DNA from: Cycas panzhihuaensis
Taxonomy: Eukaryota > Cycadophyta
Assembly (NCBI GenBank): GCA_023213395.1
Contig: CM041465.1
Coordinates: 238,769,741-238,833,740, forward strand
Length of the DNA stretch: 64,000 nt
Reading direction: 5' to 3'
Shown: in pieces, positions 10,755-21,398 of the stretch
Layout of the letters: each line of letters begins with the position of its first letter
Position numbering within the stretch: position 1 is the stretch's first letter
Translations under genes and position numbers: made by a program
Notes under the pieces: model-generated
Database searches by the model: none
The model's input: only the letters and a program-made list of their open reading frames with translations
What the model was told of the DNA's origin: nothing

Positions 10755-13305
10755 TGTTTCCCGGCTTCCGGGAATGGATACGGAATCACCGACTCAGGTA
10801 AGTGCAGGTATGTCTCTAGCATTATCATCACTTTTATTTACTGATTGTCTGCTTACATATTTGCATGCGTATGACTTTGTGGGCAGCCTGGTCGTCGTCC
10901 ACACCTATGTTTAGCCTATGACGACTATAGCAGGGGCACACTCTTAGCGAGTGTGGCACCTTGGTGACCGTATTACTTCACTTGCGCCCTCCTTTCTCCT
11001 GGATCTACCGGGTTTGCGCCACCTCCACCGTGTGATGTCTCATCGTCGCTTGGTTAGCTTGCCACCTCATTTGGGTCCTATTTACGCTCCTGTGGGCGTT
11101 TCTTGGCTTGTTTGCTCCGGTGGGTGTTTTAGTTGTCCTTTAGCCTTTCTACTGCTTGCCCCGACTGGAGTTGGCGGGTCCCATTTGTGTCTCAGTGCAT
11201 CTGCAGTAATCTTGGCTCTGCCGTGATCTTGTGATCTTGAATTTTCAGATCTGCATTTGGAATATTCATGATCGCTAAAGTTTCCGTGGTACGATCTCTG
11301 TTTGTTTTAAAAATCATGGTGGCGATTTCGCATTTATTAAAGCGCCACGTGGTTCGCGCCTTTTCTCCCTCCCAGCCGTGCCCTATTCGCGTACTTTAGG
11401 GTTTTTCTTTAGTACTTAAACATCTTTTGGCTCGTTTTCAAGCTCTCTTTTGATCTTTTGGACTCACTTTTGGATTTACTCTCAAGAGGAACACTCTCCT
11501 GCTCTCTGCTTCTTCTTGCTTGTTGGAATCGACACTCTTCATCTGCCCAACTCTCCTTTGGCTTAGCTGAGACATTCTCTCAGCCCCTCAAACGCCTTGG
11601 AGAGGGCTCCTTTGAAGCGGTTTCCACTGCTTTCACCCAGCGATCCACGAGCTCCCGTTTGCAGTGTTTCCGTTCCACCTCCATAGCAGGCCCCGGCCTG
11701 CTCTATTCAGATCTGGTGTTTGTTCCAAAATTCTTCTTCATTGCCTTTTGGGGCAAATCCCTTGCCTCCCTTTCCGTGTACTCTTCACTTTGTATTTGTT
11801 TTGGTGATATTTACACTTGACTTATTTGTTCTCATTTGTTGCTTGAGAGGTGGTTTTCTTCCTCACAGGGACCGCTGTACCACTCTCCCTCCGCTTCTTA
11901 CTGCGTTCTTTGTCCAAGGCGTGGCGTTGAGGGTTGCATAGGCTTTGGAGAGGAGCTGGGTGGATTCGCACCACCGCCACGCCCCTAAGCGGCTCAATGC
12001 CCTCCAAAGCCTCCCTCTCGCCCCGTGCTACTCTTGGCTTGCAAACAAGGGTTTGAAGGCTCCCCTTGGTCACCCAAACCATTGTCACAAGTTGCGTGAT
12101 TTGGGACCCTTTATTCAGTTTGGGTGCCATCCATAGGCCCCAACCGCGAGTTCTTGCTCCACCTTTGCTCCCGGTTGGTTTGCTCCCGCAGCATCCCGGT
12201 TCCCCGTGGGTGTCTTTGGGTCTTTCTTGCCCCTTCTTGCAGCCGTTTTCCGGCCTTGAGTCTTGACTTTCTCCTCACGCCCGTGGCTCTTGGGAGAGGT
12301 TTGGGCACCATTTCATGCGGTAGGCCACTCCGAGGCTTACCTTGTTGTTTCCTTTCATTTGGATCGTTCTTCTTTGGTATTTTCCTTATTGGACTAACAC
12401 TGATGCATGTACATTTAGACTCTCGTTTATGTTGTTAGACATATATTGCTAGATCTTTGTGTTGCATATAGTGTCTCCCCTCGGGAGGGAGACCTTTGTT
12501 GCTATGTGTACTGGACGCCTTGGAGAACGCGTTGCTGTGCCCCTTCCACCCAGAAGCATCCCTTGCATGTGTCATATTTTATGCTATCTCATTTGCTAGT
12601 TAGCGTTTCTTTCCTTCCTTCCTTGATCGCATTTACTTTTCTGGGAAGGTAAGGAAGCCCCTTTTCACTGGCCACATTTCACATCCCAGTCTGCACCTGA
12701 GTGGTTGGGTGCTCTTCCTGAAGGCTACGCCATCTCTCACGCCTTCGGCCCAAGTGCACGCTCCGTTCCTCTTCGCTACCCCTGGTCTTTTTCCTTCATT
12801 ATTCTTTTCCTAGTAATTAGAACATCGAAAGATTAAAAGGGAAAATTGCCTTTTTGTATTGGTTTGCGATTTGTTTGCCTTGTTGCATGTACTTTTGTTA
12901 TTCGTAGGAAAGGTTGTAGGAGTCTTCTTCTCCCTTACCCTTCCTCCCTCTTCCTTAATCATGGCGCTTTGCTTCCCGCATCGCTCGTATACCCGGTTAG
13001 ATTGCATAGGATTGTTCTTGGCCTATCCTTGTTAGGTTCTTTCTCTCTCCCTTCTGGCCACCCAAGGGTGGGAGGGGCCTCCCTGTGTCAACCCGGGTTC
13101 GTCCTACGTATCTTCGCCCTTCGCTCAAGGCGGTGAAGGGTCACCCAGTAGTAGCCATACTCCATTGCAGATCCCGAACTCGCGCTCCGGCGCACGGGGC
13201 GCTCTGCGTGGTAGTTGCTTGCCTTGTAGGTTCCACTTCCTACCGTTTCATCACCATCTCTCCCCCGCGCCTATCGGGCCAAAGTTATCCCAGAAAGGCC
13301 CATCA
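10755..13305 (+). repeat. 5' LTR of element B
   Basis: 2551 bp, aligned with 21399-23953 from the TGTTTCC(C)GGCTTCCGG start to the end. The end (13305) is set by the primer site that follows. It contains a terminal CCCGG-CTT-CCGGG hairpin, a donor-like CTCAGGTAAGTG at 10794-10805, an inverted repeat with CACGTG at 11318-11352, a promoter-like AGTACTTAAA at 11411, and the conserved AAGGTAAGG with its GT at 12659. The two LTRs differ by many short indels as well as substitutions. Confidence 0.9.
11411..11420 (+). promoter_or_regulatory. Possible core promoter of the element B LTR
   Basis: AGTACTTAAA lies about 60 bp after the conserved inverted repeat. The same GTACTTAA is kept in the B 3' LTR (22061-22070) and in the LTRs of C and D (minus strand). 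The old array has tttaaaaacc at the matching place (near 1010). This is a position-based guess at the TATA region; no transcript start is visible from sequence alone. Confidence 0.3.
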
Positions 13306-13323
13306 TGGCGACCATCTTGGGAC
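13306..13323 (+). other. Primer binding site of element B
   Basis: TGGCGACCATCTTGGGAC directly follows the LTR end. The matching site in C is TGGTGACCATAGTGGGGA at 42191-42174 (minus strand). TGG complements the CCA end of a tRNA. The sequence is not the initiator-Met site. I cannot name the tRNA with confidence. Confidence 0.75.
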
Positions 13324-13473
13324 CGCCAAGAAGGGAGCTAGTCTCGCTCTCTTGGTTGGTTTCGCTACTCTGTGTGATCCTTTCTATACTGTCTTGACCT
13401 CCACGTTGGGCGCCCCAACGCAGCGTGTTATACCATTCCTTCTCTTTTCCCGACATCGCTTGGCCGACCTTGC

Positions 13474-15746
13474 ATGCGTTTCGCGGCCTACCCCCTTTGT
13501 TAGAAGACCCCGATCTGACCTTCTTGCCTCGTCGGATCCCGATCCGACTATGGAAGGGTACTCTTCCGATCGACCTACCACGCCTTGCTATGGAAACCCA
13601 AGCTCTTCCTTTCATTATTCCCGAGTCCACCCAAGAGGGTGGCGACTCCTTTACTACCCGATCGATCAACACCTTCTTGTGCTCCCCATCCTTCTACCCA
13701 CGCCTGAGGGATCCGTTCCTCCCGAGGATTGCCACGCGATGGCGAATTTTATGAGGAACCTTCAGATGGACATGCCTTGTTCGAGGTCCCGATCACCTCT
13801 TATGGGTATGTGGGGACTCCTCCTGTTGACGTGCTTGAGGCTCTTGACGGATGCCGCCGTGCGGCATGCTCTCAACCACGTCCCGAATGGCTTGAGGGTG
13901 TCCTGCGCAGGGGAGCCTCTTCCTCCCCTGCTCTTCCCCCTCACGCTTCATCCTCGTTCGCCTTTCCCGTGACGACAAACCCTTTCGTGCCTACGCGTAC
14001 GCCCCATTCGTTTCCTGCAGTGGGGGCACGTGTGGCACCTTCCATCCCTTATCAAGGCCCTAATGCCTTAGGGCCTTCTCACCATGTGTCCGTCCCTCAA
14101 CCGGGGTTAGCATACCCGCTCCCCGATCCAACTAATGTGCCGCCCCTAATCTAGCACATGTTGCTCCCAAGTAGGCCTAGTCGCCACTAGCCTTCCACCA
14201 CAATCGGTGGGATTCGTTCCCACGCATCCTCCAACCCAGCACGTTGGTGCTTCTTTCTACGTTCCCCCAGGGTATACTTCTCAACCTCAAAGGTGGTAGG
14301 GGAAGCCGTCTTCCTGTTTATGGGGTGGATCCGCTACACCCATACGGAATGGCCCCACCTACGGGTGGCCCGTATGGGCAGAACCCGATTCCGCATCCCT
14401 CTTGTCCGCCATCCAATGCAGTTCCATCCGTTGTGCCTTCGCAAGGGAATCTGACTCCCTTCCAAGGCGCCCTTTCCACGCCTCTTGTCGTGAGGGTGGT
14501 TCCTCAAGGAGGGATGGGTGTCCTACCCCATCCGCCTCCTTGCGCGCCACCTGCCCGGCGTTCGTTGATCCTACTTGCCTGCAAGGGCGCCCTTCTTGGA
14601 CTTTAGGTCAACCTCTCTCGGTTGAGGCATTGCGAACCAACTTGCCGCCTCATCCTCCCGAAGTTCCTAGATTCGATGGGACTTCGTCATGAAGACCATG
14701 AGCATGTCCGTAGTTTCTCTATGGCATGCATCGACATCGGGCTTACAACCATATCTTGATGAAACTCTTTCCTTGACTCTTGCAGGGTGACGCCCTTACA
14801 TGGTTTTATCGTCTCCCCCCCCACTCGCCTATTCGTTCCGGAATTGGTGGGCGAGTTCATCAATTACTTTGATGTAGCTCGCCCATTCGAGGCGGATGAA
14901 ATCCCTTCTCTCGCTCAAACAAGGTCACGATGAGATGAATCGTGACTTTGTGCGCGATTCCACGATCCGCTTCACTCCACCAAGGCGACTTTGCCCGAGG
15001 AGTCAAGCGGGACCTGTTGTCAATGCACCGTCCCAAGTCCACGTGGAAGTCCTCAAGATGGGGCGACCACGTGTGATTCCGCGATCGCCAAGTGCTTGGT
15101 GTTGAGGCTATTGAGATCCAAGTGGTCTCAAGAAACCTCTTAAGCCCTCACAACGCCGTGAGGCACCAACCTCTACCAAAGACGCTAAACCTTCTCAGCC
15201 GACGCGGGCTTCCTCTCATCCCACCGGGAGGACCTTAGATCCCTCACTCGCCTATACGCCTGCTCGAGCGGCACGATGAAGGAGCTCAAGCTTCAAGGTC
15301 CTTCGTCTCCTACTTCAAACAAACAAGTCCAACAAACTACCCAAGCTCCTCTTCCCAGGAATGGGAACGCCCAGTCCTCCCAAGCGAGAAGGTCCGACCC
15401 TCCGCTTGAGAAGAAGTGGTGTTCCATTCATGGGGATTGCTTCCATGACGATTCACGTTGTAGGGCCCAACATCCAAAGGATGCCCCTCGACGCGATTCC
15501 TCTCCCAAACGGGCCTCAAGGCCTAATCTAGACCAACCTGTTCACAAGGATCCGTTCCCTAAACATGGGGAATGTGATCGTAACCCCCAAACCAAGAACA
15601 ACCGTGAAGCGAGGAAGATCACACGATCCCCGCCCTTCCGCGACAAAGGGAAGGGCGCGAACTCTTCTTCCTCTTCTCGTTCTCTGGCCGTCGTACTCGT
15701 CGCCTTCACGACCCGGAATGGGGAAGAAGGTGATTCGATTGCTTGA
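13474..15746 (+). pseudogene. gag: Tat-type gag of element B, frameshifted
   Basis: The start matches the gag start of C by the shared PPLLEDP block. The first ~1.1 kb is a proline-rich, probably disordered N-terminus (for example GPYGQNP near 14370) spread over three frames by small indels. The capsid core runs from FDGTS at about 14674 through INYFDVA and SLKQGHDEMNRDF near 14900-14950. The open stretch 15276-15746 is a basic C-terminus with a finger at about 15420-15461 (C-SI-H-GDCF-H-DDSR-C). C has the same protein in longer open stretches, so many breaks here are recent or artefactual. Confidence 0.8.
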
Positions 15747-15894
15747 AGCAACTCGACTTTCGCCCTTCACGATCTCAACCGCTAAGGCGGCGGGAGCAAT
15801 GGGTTCTTCCGCTCCTTCCGATCCTTAGGAGACCCTTCCTCCGAATCCCTCTTTCCCAAGGCTATTCACATGCCGGGTCGTTACGACTTTCGAA

Positions 15895-16500
15895 GGGCAC
15901 TTACCCAACCAGGAAGGGTAAACCCTTCTCCGTCGTGGGCGAGCTCCATCTGATCGCCGCAGAATGTCCTTGATGGGCGTTCGAGGAGTTGTCCCGAGCA
16001 ACGGGCCCTCCTCTGGAAGCTTTAGGATCGGGAGATGTGCACATCCACGCTTTGGGCGTCGCCCAGGTGGCGGACCCACTATTTCCTTGATCCTAAGGAT
16101 CTTCCTCCCGGTGAGCAGGAGCGTCGGTGGAACTTCCCATTCACCATCACGATCGATCGCTGATTGTACCCTCAGAAGAACTGTTGTCGACAGCGGCTCT
16201 TACATCGATGCCATGCCCTTGCGTGTTATGCAAGAGCTTGGTATCTCATATGGAACCGTTCACTGGCAATGCCAAGGGTATGGCGGTGGCGAGAAGACCC
16301 CTCTCGGATGCATCGCGATTGGCTCACCCTTGGGGGCAAAACCGTTCTTCTTGCCGATGTTGTAGTCCTCGGCGTTGGCGTGGATTACAACCTCCTTCAA
16401 ATCGCCCATGGCTCGACCAAATGGGAGCCGTGTGTTCGACCCTTTGGGGACGACTTAAATTGCGTCCATGACGGACGAATGAGAGAGTGGTTCCCGTGAG
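15895..16500 (+). pseudogene. pro: Retropepsin-like protease, element B
   Basis: The open stretch 15964-16365 holds the active-site loop VVDSGSYIDAMP (about 16185-16220), with the canonical D-S-G triad kept. A RVMQELG block follows. The C-terminal part (VDYNLL near 16380, then a WLDQMGAVC-like block) is in other frames after indels. B is the only copy here with DSG; A and C read DNG and A2 reads NNS. Confidence 0.75.
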
Positions 16501-17340
16501 CGTCCTTTTGCCAAACAAACTCGTTATGCCAATTCGGCAAACCAAGGTTCACCCACTCACGCCTCGGCTTGTTCAATTGGTATACCCAATCCGTCGGAAG
16601 AAGATCCCACATCTTCCCTTCCTAGTCTCGCGTTTTGCCCCTATTGGCGTCGGGAGTTATGGGTACCTTGCTTCGTTCGTGATGATGAATCGCTTGGCGG
16701 AGCGAGGTTGTCTCCACCCATTTCTTTCCTTGGCGCCAATGGGTCGTACTGTCTCGCTCTAGACCCTCGTTCGGAACCTCTCTCGTTGGTGAGACTAGCC
16801 CCTCGTGCGTGTCACACACCATCGCTCGTCTTGACACTTGCCGTCGGTTCTTCTTTTCATTACCCCCCGCAGGTGATGGTTTTGAAGAATTGCCTTTCGC
16901 TCCTCTCGAGGAGCCTCTTTCCAGTTTTCCTTGGTTCCATGAAGGAGTTGAGCGATCCAGGATCACCCCGGTCCGTTGCTCCTTTCCCTTCTGGCGCTTC
17001 TTCTACTCAAGTAAGCTCATCCATGGAGTGGACTATTTCGAGGATGATGAAGCCCTGCTGGAGCACCTGGCGGGCCTTGCACCTAATCTGCCTTCCGGTC
17101 ACCACCGGCTCGGTCACCGGAAGATCCTTGCGATCGGATCACGCTCGTGATCCGATCCCTCTCTATTCCTCCTCCTCCTGTTGATCTTGCCCTCTTCACT
17201 TTGAAGAGGGCAATGCCATGTGCATGGGGAATTCAAGGCGTAGTCTTGGCCGAACAAGGTCATTAGGGTTGGGGAATGCTCTCTGATGAGATTAGGGAAT
17301 ATTCCTTACATTCCGTGAATTTCGAGACATTTTCGTGGGA
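16501..17340 (+). pseudogene. Protease-to-RT linker of pol, element B
   Basis: It aligns with 62781-63640 in D and 38370-38914 in C. The recognisable blocks are a FVVDVLVFSHY-type remnant with GFEELPFAP at about 16868, HGVDYFEDDEALLEHLAG at about 17020-17075, and EGNAMCMG near 17205. The frame is broken several times. It has no known catalytic motif. Confidence 0.5.
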
Positions 17341-18051
17341 TTATCTTGACATGAAGGAATCGACCCTCGATTGTCACCCATAACCTCACCACCCTTCCTG
17401 GCGCCGTCACATGCGCGGGCGGCGTCCTCTTCACCCGGCTCTCTGCCGTCAAGATGGAGGTTGAAAAGCTTCGGATCTTTGAGCTTGTTACTTCTATTGA
17501 TTACCCTAAGTGGGTCTCTAATATTGTTCCGTTGCCAAAAGAGCAGGCAATCCGCATATCGTCGATTTTCGCGATATCAACAACGCTTGTCCTAAGGACA
17601 ATTTCCGCTACCCTTCTTAGATCAAATCATTGATCGCACCACGGATTCAAGTGATGTCCTTAATGGGCGGCTTCTCGATTACAACCAAATTCAGATTTCC
17701 CGAAGACCGCCATAAGACGGCCTTCACTACTCCACAGGGTACCTTCGCCTCTGGCGATGCCCTTTGGCCTTAAAAATGCAGTGCTACATATCAAGAGCCA
17801 TGCACTTCATCTTCCATGACCTCATCAGCGACACGTTGGAGGTCTTCATGGATGATATGATGGGTCTTTCTCGCGTGAGCCCATCACCCTTAGACTTGCG
17901 TGCCATCTTCTCACGATGCCGCGAGTATCACGTCGATCTTAATCGCTCAAATGTGTGTTTGCGTCGCCGGGTAAACTCCTTGGGTTCCTTGTATCCAAAC
18001 AAAGGTCGGATCGACCGACAAAGTCGGGCGATCCTCGACATCGCCCCCTAG
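17341..18051 (+). pseudogene. pol: Reverse transcriptase, element B, frameshifted
   Basis: The fingers block with YPKWVSNIV lies near 17500-17530 and NACPKDNF near 17583-17605. The palm and thumb are open at 17764-18051, with the catalytic FMDDMMG at about 17847-17868 and the downstream CREYHVDLN block. Small deletions shift the frame between these blocks. It is homologous to 6161-6930 and 62011-62780. Confidence 0.8.
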
Positions 18052-18054
18052 AAC

Positions 18055-18630
18055 TCAGCGGCGGATCAAGTCGTTTCTAGGTAGGCTCGGTTTCCTTAGC
18101 GCTTCTAGGCGACTTGATGTGAATGCTAAACCCCTTACGAACTGTTGAAGAAGGGCTCCTTTTGCACAGTCCGACAAGACCCAAAGGCCTTGAAGGACTC
18201 GAGGAAGCCACGGCTTCCGCTCCTCGTTGGCGCCTCCCAGGTCGATAGGCCCTTCGTTTTGTATACCTCGGCGGTAGCGAGTCCTTGCGCTATGCTCGCT
18301 CGGGAGGATGACTCGAGGCGAGAGAGCCATATACTTCATCGTCGTACCCTTGTGGTGCCGAATTTAACTATTCCCCTACAGGAAGGAATGTCTCTCCTTG
18401 GTCTCGTGACCGAAGTTTAGGCATTACTTGCTCGGCAATACTAAGGTGATCATTCAATCCGATCCCTTGAGATACTTACTAACTCGTTCGGACTTGGCGG
18501 GTGGGTGGTCGTTGGGCTATCCTACTCCAAGAATTTGATCTCCTTATCGTTAACAGGAAATCAAAGAAGGGCATGATAGTGGTAGAGAGCAACTTCTGAG
18601 ACACCCTATCCCTAACTCCTTTGATACTCC
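18055..18630 (+). pseudogene. Ty3-type RNase H, element B, frameshifted
   Basis: It starts with the connection block RIKSFLGRLGFL (about 18064-18100). The block FVLYTSA is read near 18255-18280, and RHYLLGNTKVIIQSDPLRYLLT at about 18420-18485. The region matches 61536-61980 in D, where the domain is better preserved. Indels split it. Confidence 0.7.
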
Positions 18631-18639
18631 GGTTGATGA

Positions 18640-19919
18640 CTCTCTCCCGATGAGTCTATCCCGGCGATCGGGAGTTCGTCCCCATCCACTCACCGACAAT
18701 GAGTGGTGCGGTGACATAGTGCGGTATCTCACCGCAGCAATACCGCCGACACTAGTAACAAAGTTAAATCTCGCATCCAGGACTTACGCTCGGCAATACC
18801 TCCTCGTGGGCGGTATTGTACAAGAGGTCGCCGATGGGATCCTTCTCTGCTACGTCACCACTGACGAAGCCGACCGGGTGCTTCGCGAATGCCACCACGG
18901 CATTTGTGGGGGTCACTTTGGGGGCCAGTCTATGGCTCAGAGGATCCTCCGTATGGGCTACTTTTGGCCATCTCTTTTTAAAGACGTCCACGCCTTTGTG
19001 CTGAAATGTCGGCGATGTCAAGAGCATGCCAACATTTCCCATGTGCCTTTCGAGACTTTGCACCCTATTGTTTCGCCATGGCCTTTCGCTCAGTGGGGAT
19101 TAGACCTCATCGGGGCTATCGTCGCAGCACAAGTTCATCTTGACTGCCACGGAGTATTTTACCAAATGGGCAGAGGCCATCCCTTTGATCACTACCCCCG
19201 GCAAAACGATTGCCACATTCATCTATCAGCACATCATTTGCCGTTTCGGGATTCCGGACGTCCTGATTACCGACAATGGAACCCCCTTTTGTAATAGGGA
19301 GGTGGATGAGATTTGCGAGAAGTTTAAAATCTCCCATAAGACTTCCTCTCCTTACTACCCTCAGGCAAATGGCCAGGTGGAGTCTTTTAACAAGACTCTT
19401 ATCAACATTCTCAAGAAAACCGTCGGTCAATCCCAAAGGGATTGGTACCTTCAACTGCCCTCCGCCTTATGGGCTTATCGTACTTAGTCTATTCCGCCCG
19501 CAGAATGACCCCGTTCTCCACGGTCTCACGGATCGAGGCGGTACTCCCATTGGAGGTGGAGATTCCTTCCTTCGAGTCTCCCTTGAGGTTTCATCGACGA
19601 TGAGTCGATCCGTCGAGCACACCTTGGACCTCGAGTTTTGGATGAGAGGCAGCTTAGCCAGCTTATCGTGCTAACCTAGCATCCAAAGCTTGGTTCACAA
19701 AGGGCCCACGATAAACACTGCATTCCAGCCCTTTGTTTCCGGGGACTATGTCCTCAAGCTCGAATATCTCCATGACCGTTTGACCAAATTCCAACCCGGT
19801 GGGTCGGTCCTTTTGTCATTATCGAATCTCTCGATAATGGTGCCTATAGGATAGCCACCCTGGAGGGGCTCGAATTTGTGAAAGCCGTTAATGGGATGTT
19901 CCTTAAGTTTTACGCTTGA
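18640..19919 (+). pseudogene. Integrase, element B (one main frameshift)
   Basis: The zinc-binding N-terminus includes HHGICGGHFGG and CRRCQEHANISH in the open stretch 18650-19294. The core continues after a frameshift near 19125 in the stretch 19140-19487. All three acidic positions remain: GLDLIG (about 19110), LITDNGTPF (about 19265) and NGQVESFNKT (about 19370). The C-terminal module with GPFVI.ESLDNGAYRIATLEGLEF ends at KFYA-stop 19911-19919. It is the best-conserved catalytic triad in the window, but the gene is not open. Confidence 0.85.
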
Positions 19920-20590
19920 CCCTTGGCGATCCTCGCCTCGCTCAAACGAGCCTAAGCCCCCATCTTAGGTTGTCCCCATTCCTCCCGTCCGCGTGTTGAA
20001 TGGCTATTTAAGATGGACCCCGCTTTGTCTCTCTGGTTCGTCCAGCGGAACTCGCGTTCCGTATCCTCTCGGGAACCTTGGTCCTCTCGCTTGGGCATCT
20101 CCCAACCGGGAGGGCGCTTGAAACGTGTTGCCCCTCTTTCTGTCTGGCGTTTCCTTCGTATATCCGTTATGCTCTCCTCAGACATGTATGCCGCCTTCCT
20201 AACCTCACACCTCCATGTCGTCCGCTCACGGCATGTGTGTGTGCCCTGTTAGGTGTGTGGTTATACATGGAAGGAAGCGTGTGCATCATACAATAAAATG
20301 TTCATAACATGAATCACCTACTACACAACATAACACTCACCCCATGCATATATACATATCAAAATCATGTCATCATACATCACAGGAAGCCGGTGTCCTT
20401 GCGGGGGTACAATCATATGGTCCTATATATGACCCCACAGGCCGTGCTTTCCTCTGCCAAACTATCCATCCATGTTTATCTGCTGTGGCCCGCTCTGGGC
20501 GCCTCATTCTAGGTCCTCCTACCCTTGGCCACCATTTATGCATTTTTCTAAGTGTTGCCTTCATCATCGATCATCTGCTTGGATTTTGTG
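19920..20590. other. Spacer after integrase, element B (antisense gene absent)
   Basis: The first ~450 bp align with 59580-60184 (D) and 37390-37994 (C), read on the opposite strand. They include the CTAAGCC...CCATCTTAGGTTG block after the stop, and AGGAAGCCGGTGTCCTTGC near 20385. At about 20475-20560 the sequence passes into the leader of the archaeal-type RNase H. The ~2.5 kb PMD gene found at this place in A and D is missing, so B is a deletion derivative or comes from a subfamily without it. Confidence 0.6.
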
Positions 20591-21041
20591 TCACCTATGT
20601 GCATCTACATCTTCTGCGGGAAGCGCGGTAACCCTGAACCTTCACCCTGCGTGGATTCTCCATGACCCTTACGGTTATGATCTCCTCGCTCTGGGATCTT
20701 CCTCCGAGGCTACCAACAATGAAGCCGAGTATCGGTGTCATGAAGCCCTTCCGAGTGCCCTTCGTTTCCATCACGGACCCATTGTTTTGCTCTGCGACTC
20801 TCAAGTTGTGGTGTCTCATCTCACCCAGGTCTACCGGGTGCGATGCCCTCACTTGAGGACTCTTGCTTCTGCCGCCAGATCCCTCCTGGCTCGTTTCTCT
20901 TCTGTTGATATCCAGCATATCCCTCGGGCTCTCAATGCTGAGGCAGATAGCCTTGTTCGCCTCATCCTTGAGCGTCACCTGTCTCACCCTGCTGACCGTC
21001 CCCGGGTCTTGCTTGGCCTTCCTTCGCCCAAGCCTCGGTAG
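20591..21041 (+). pseudogene. Archaeal-type RNase H (second RNase H), element B
   Basis: This is an extra RNase H outside pol, the hallmark of Tat-lineage elements, thought to assist removal of RNA during cDNA synthesis. The reading frame of 20472-21041 shows EATNNEAEY-like SSEATNNEAEY, LLCDSQVVVSHL and NAEADSLV, the second to fourth acidic motifs. The beginning (IYIF near 20600, then RGNP) has lost the first acidic residue through an indel. A start inside 20472-20590 is arbitrary. It is homologous to 25870-26291, 34753-35346 and 56020-56520. Confidence 0.85.
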
Positions 21042-21398
21042 TTGGTCGCTAAACCCGCGATCTGCTCGCACCTCCGAAATCGGGTTGCTAACGAGGTAAA
21101 ACTATGGTACCCACCATTTGTTCCCCATGTGGTCCTGCATGCTCCTTTGCATTCATTGTGGTGGGGGCAGCCCCTACTTTGTCTCTTTCTCCCGATCGGT
21201 TTCGGGTGGCTCATGGCGGCCCTATGTTGTCTCCACCGCTTTTCGTATCCACGCGTTCGCCCACGACACTCATGGCACCCTTGCCTCTTGATCGATCTTG
21301 ATTGATATATCTATATACACATGTACTCTGCAAGCGGTTGTGTTGCCGGATTCGCCATCGCATCGGGCTTCGAGCGGCGAGGCTCTGTGCCGAGGCGA
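21042..21398 (+). other. Non-coding segment and polypurine region before the B 3' LTR
   Basis: No reading frame. It is homologous to 26292-26789, 34341-34752 and 55626-56019. It begins with the conserved CTAACGAGGTAAAACTATGG block and ends CGAGCGGCGAGGCTCTGTGCCGAGGCGA just before TGTTTCC. The last purine-rich bases would prime plus-strand synthesis. In the old array the same place reads ccaagggggtag. Confidence 0.6.

Noticed and set aside
13085-13972. 295-codon open frame across the LTR end, primer site and gag start
   Set aside because: It runs through the LTR and primer site, which do not code. Only its later part coincides with one of the shifted gag frames and is covered by the gag entry.
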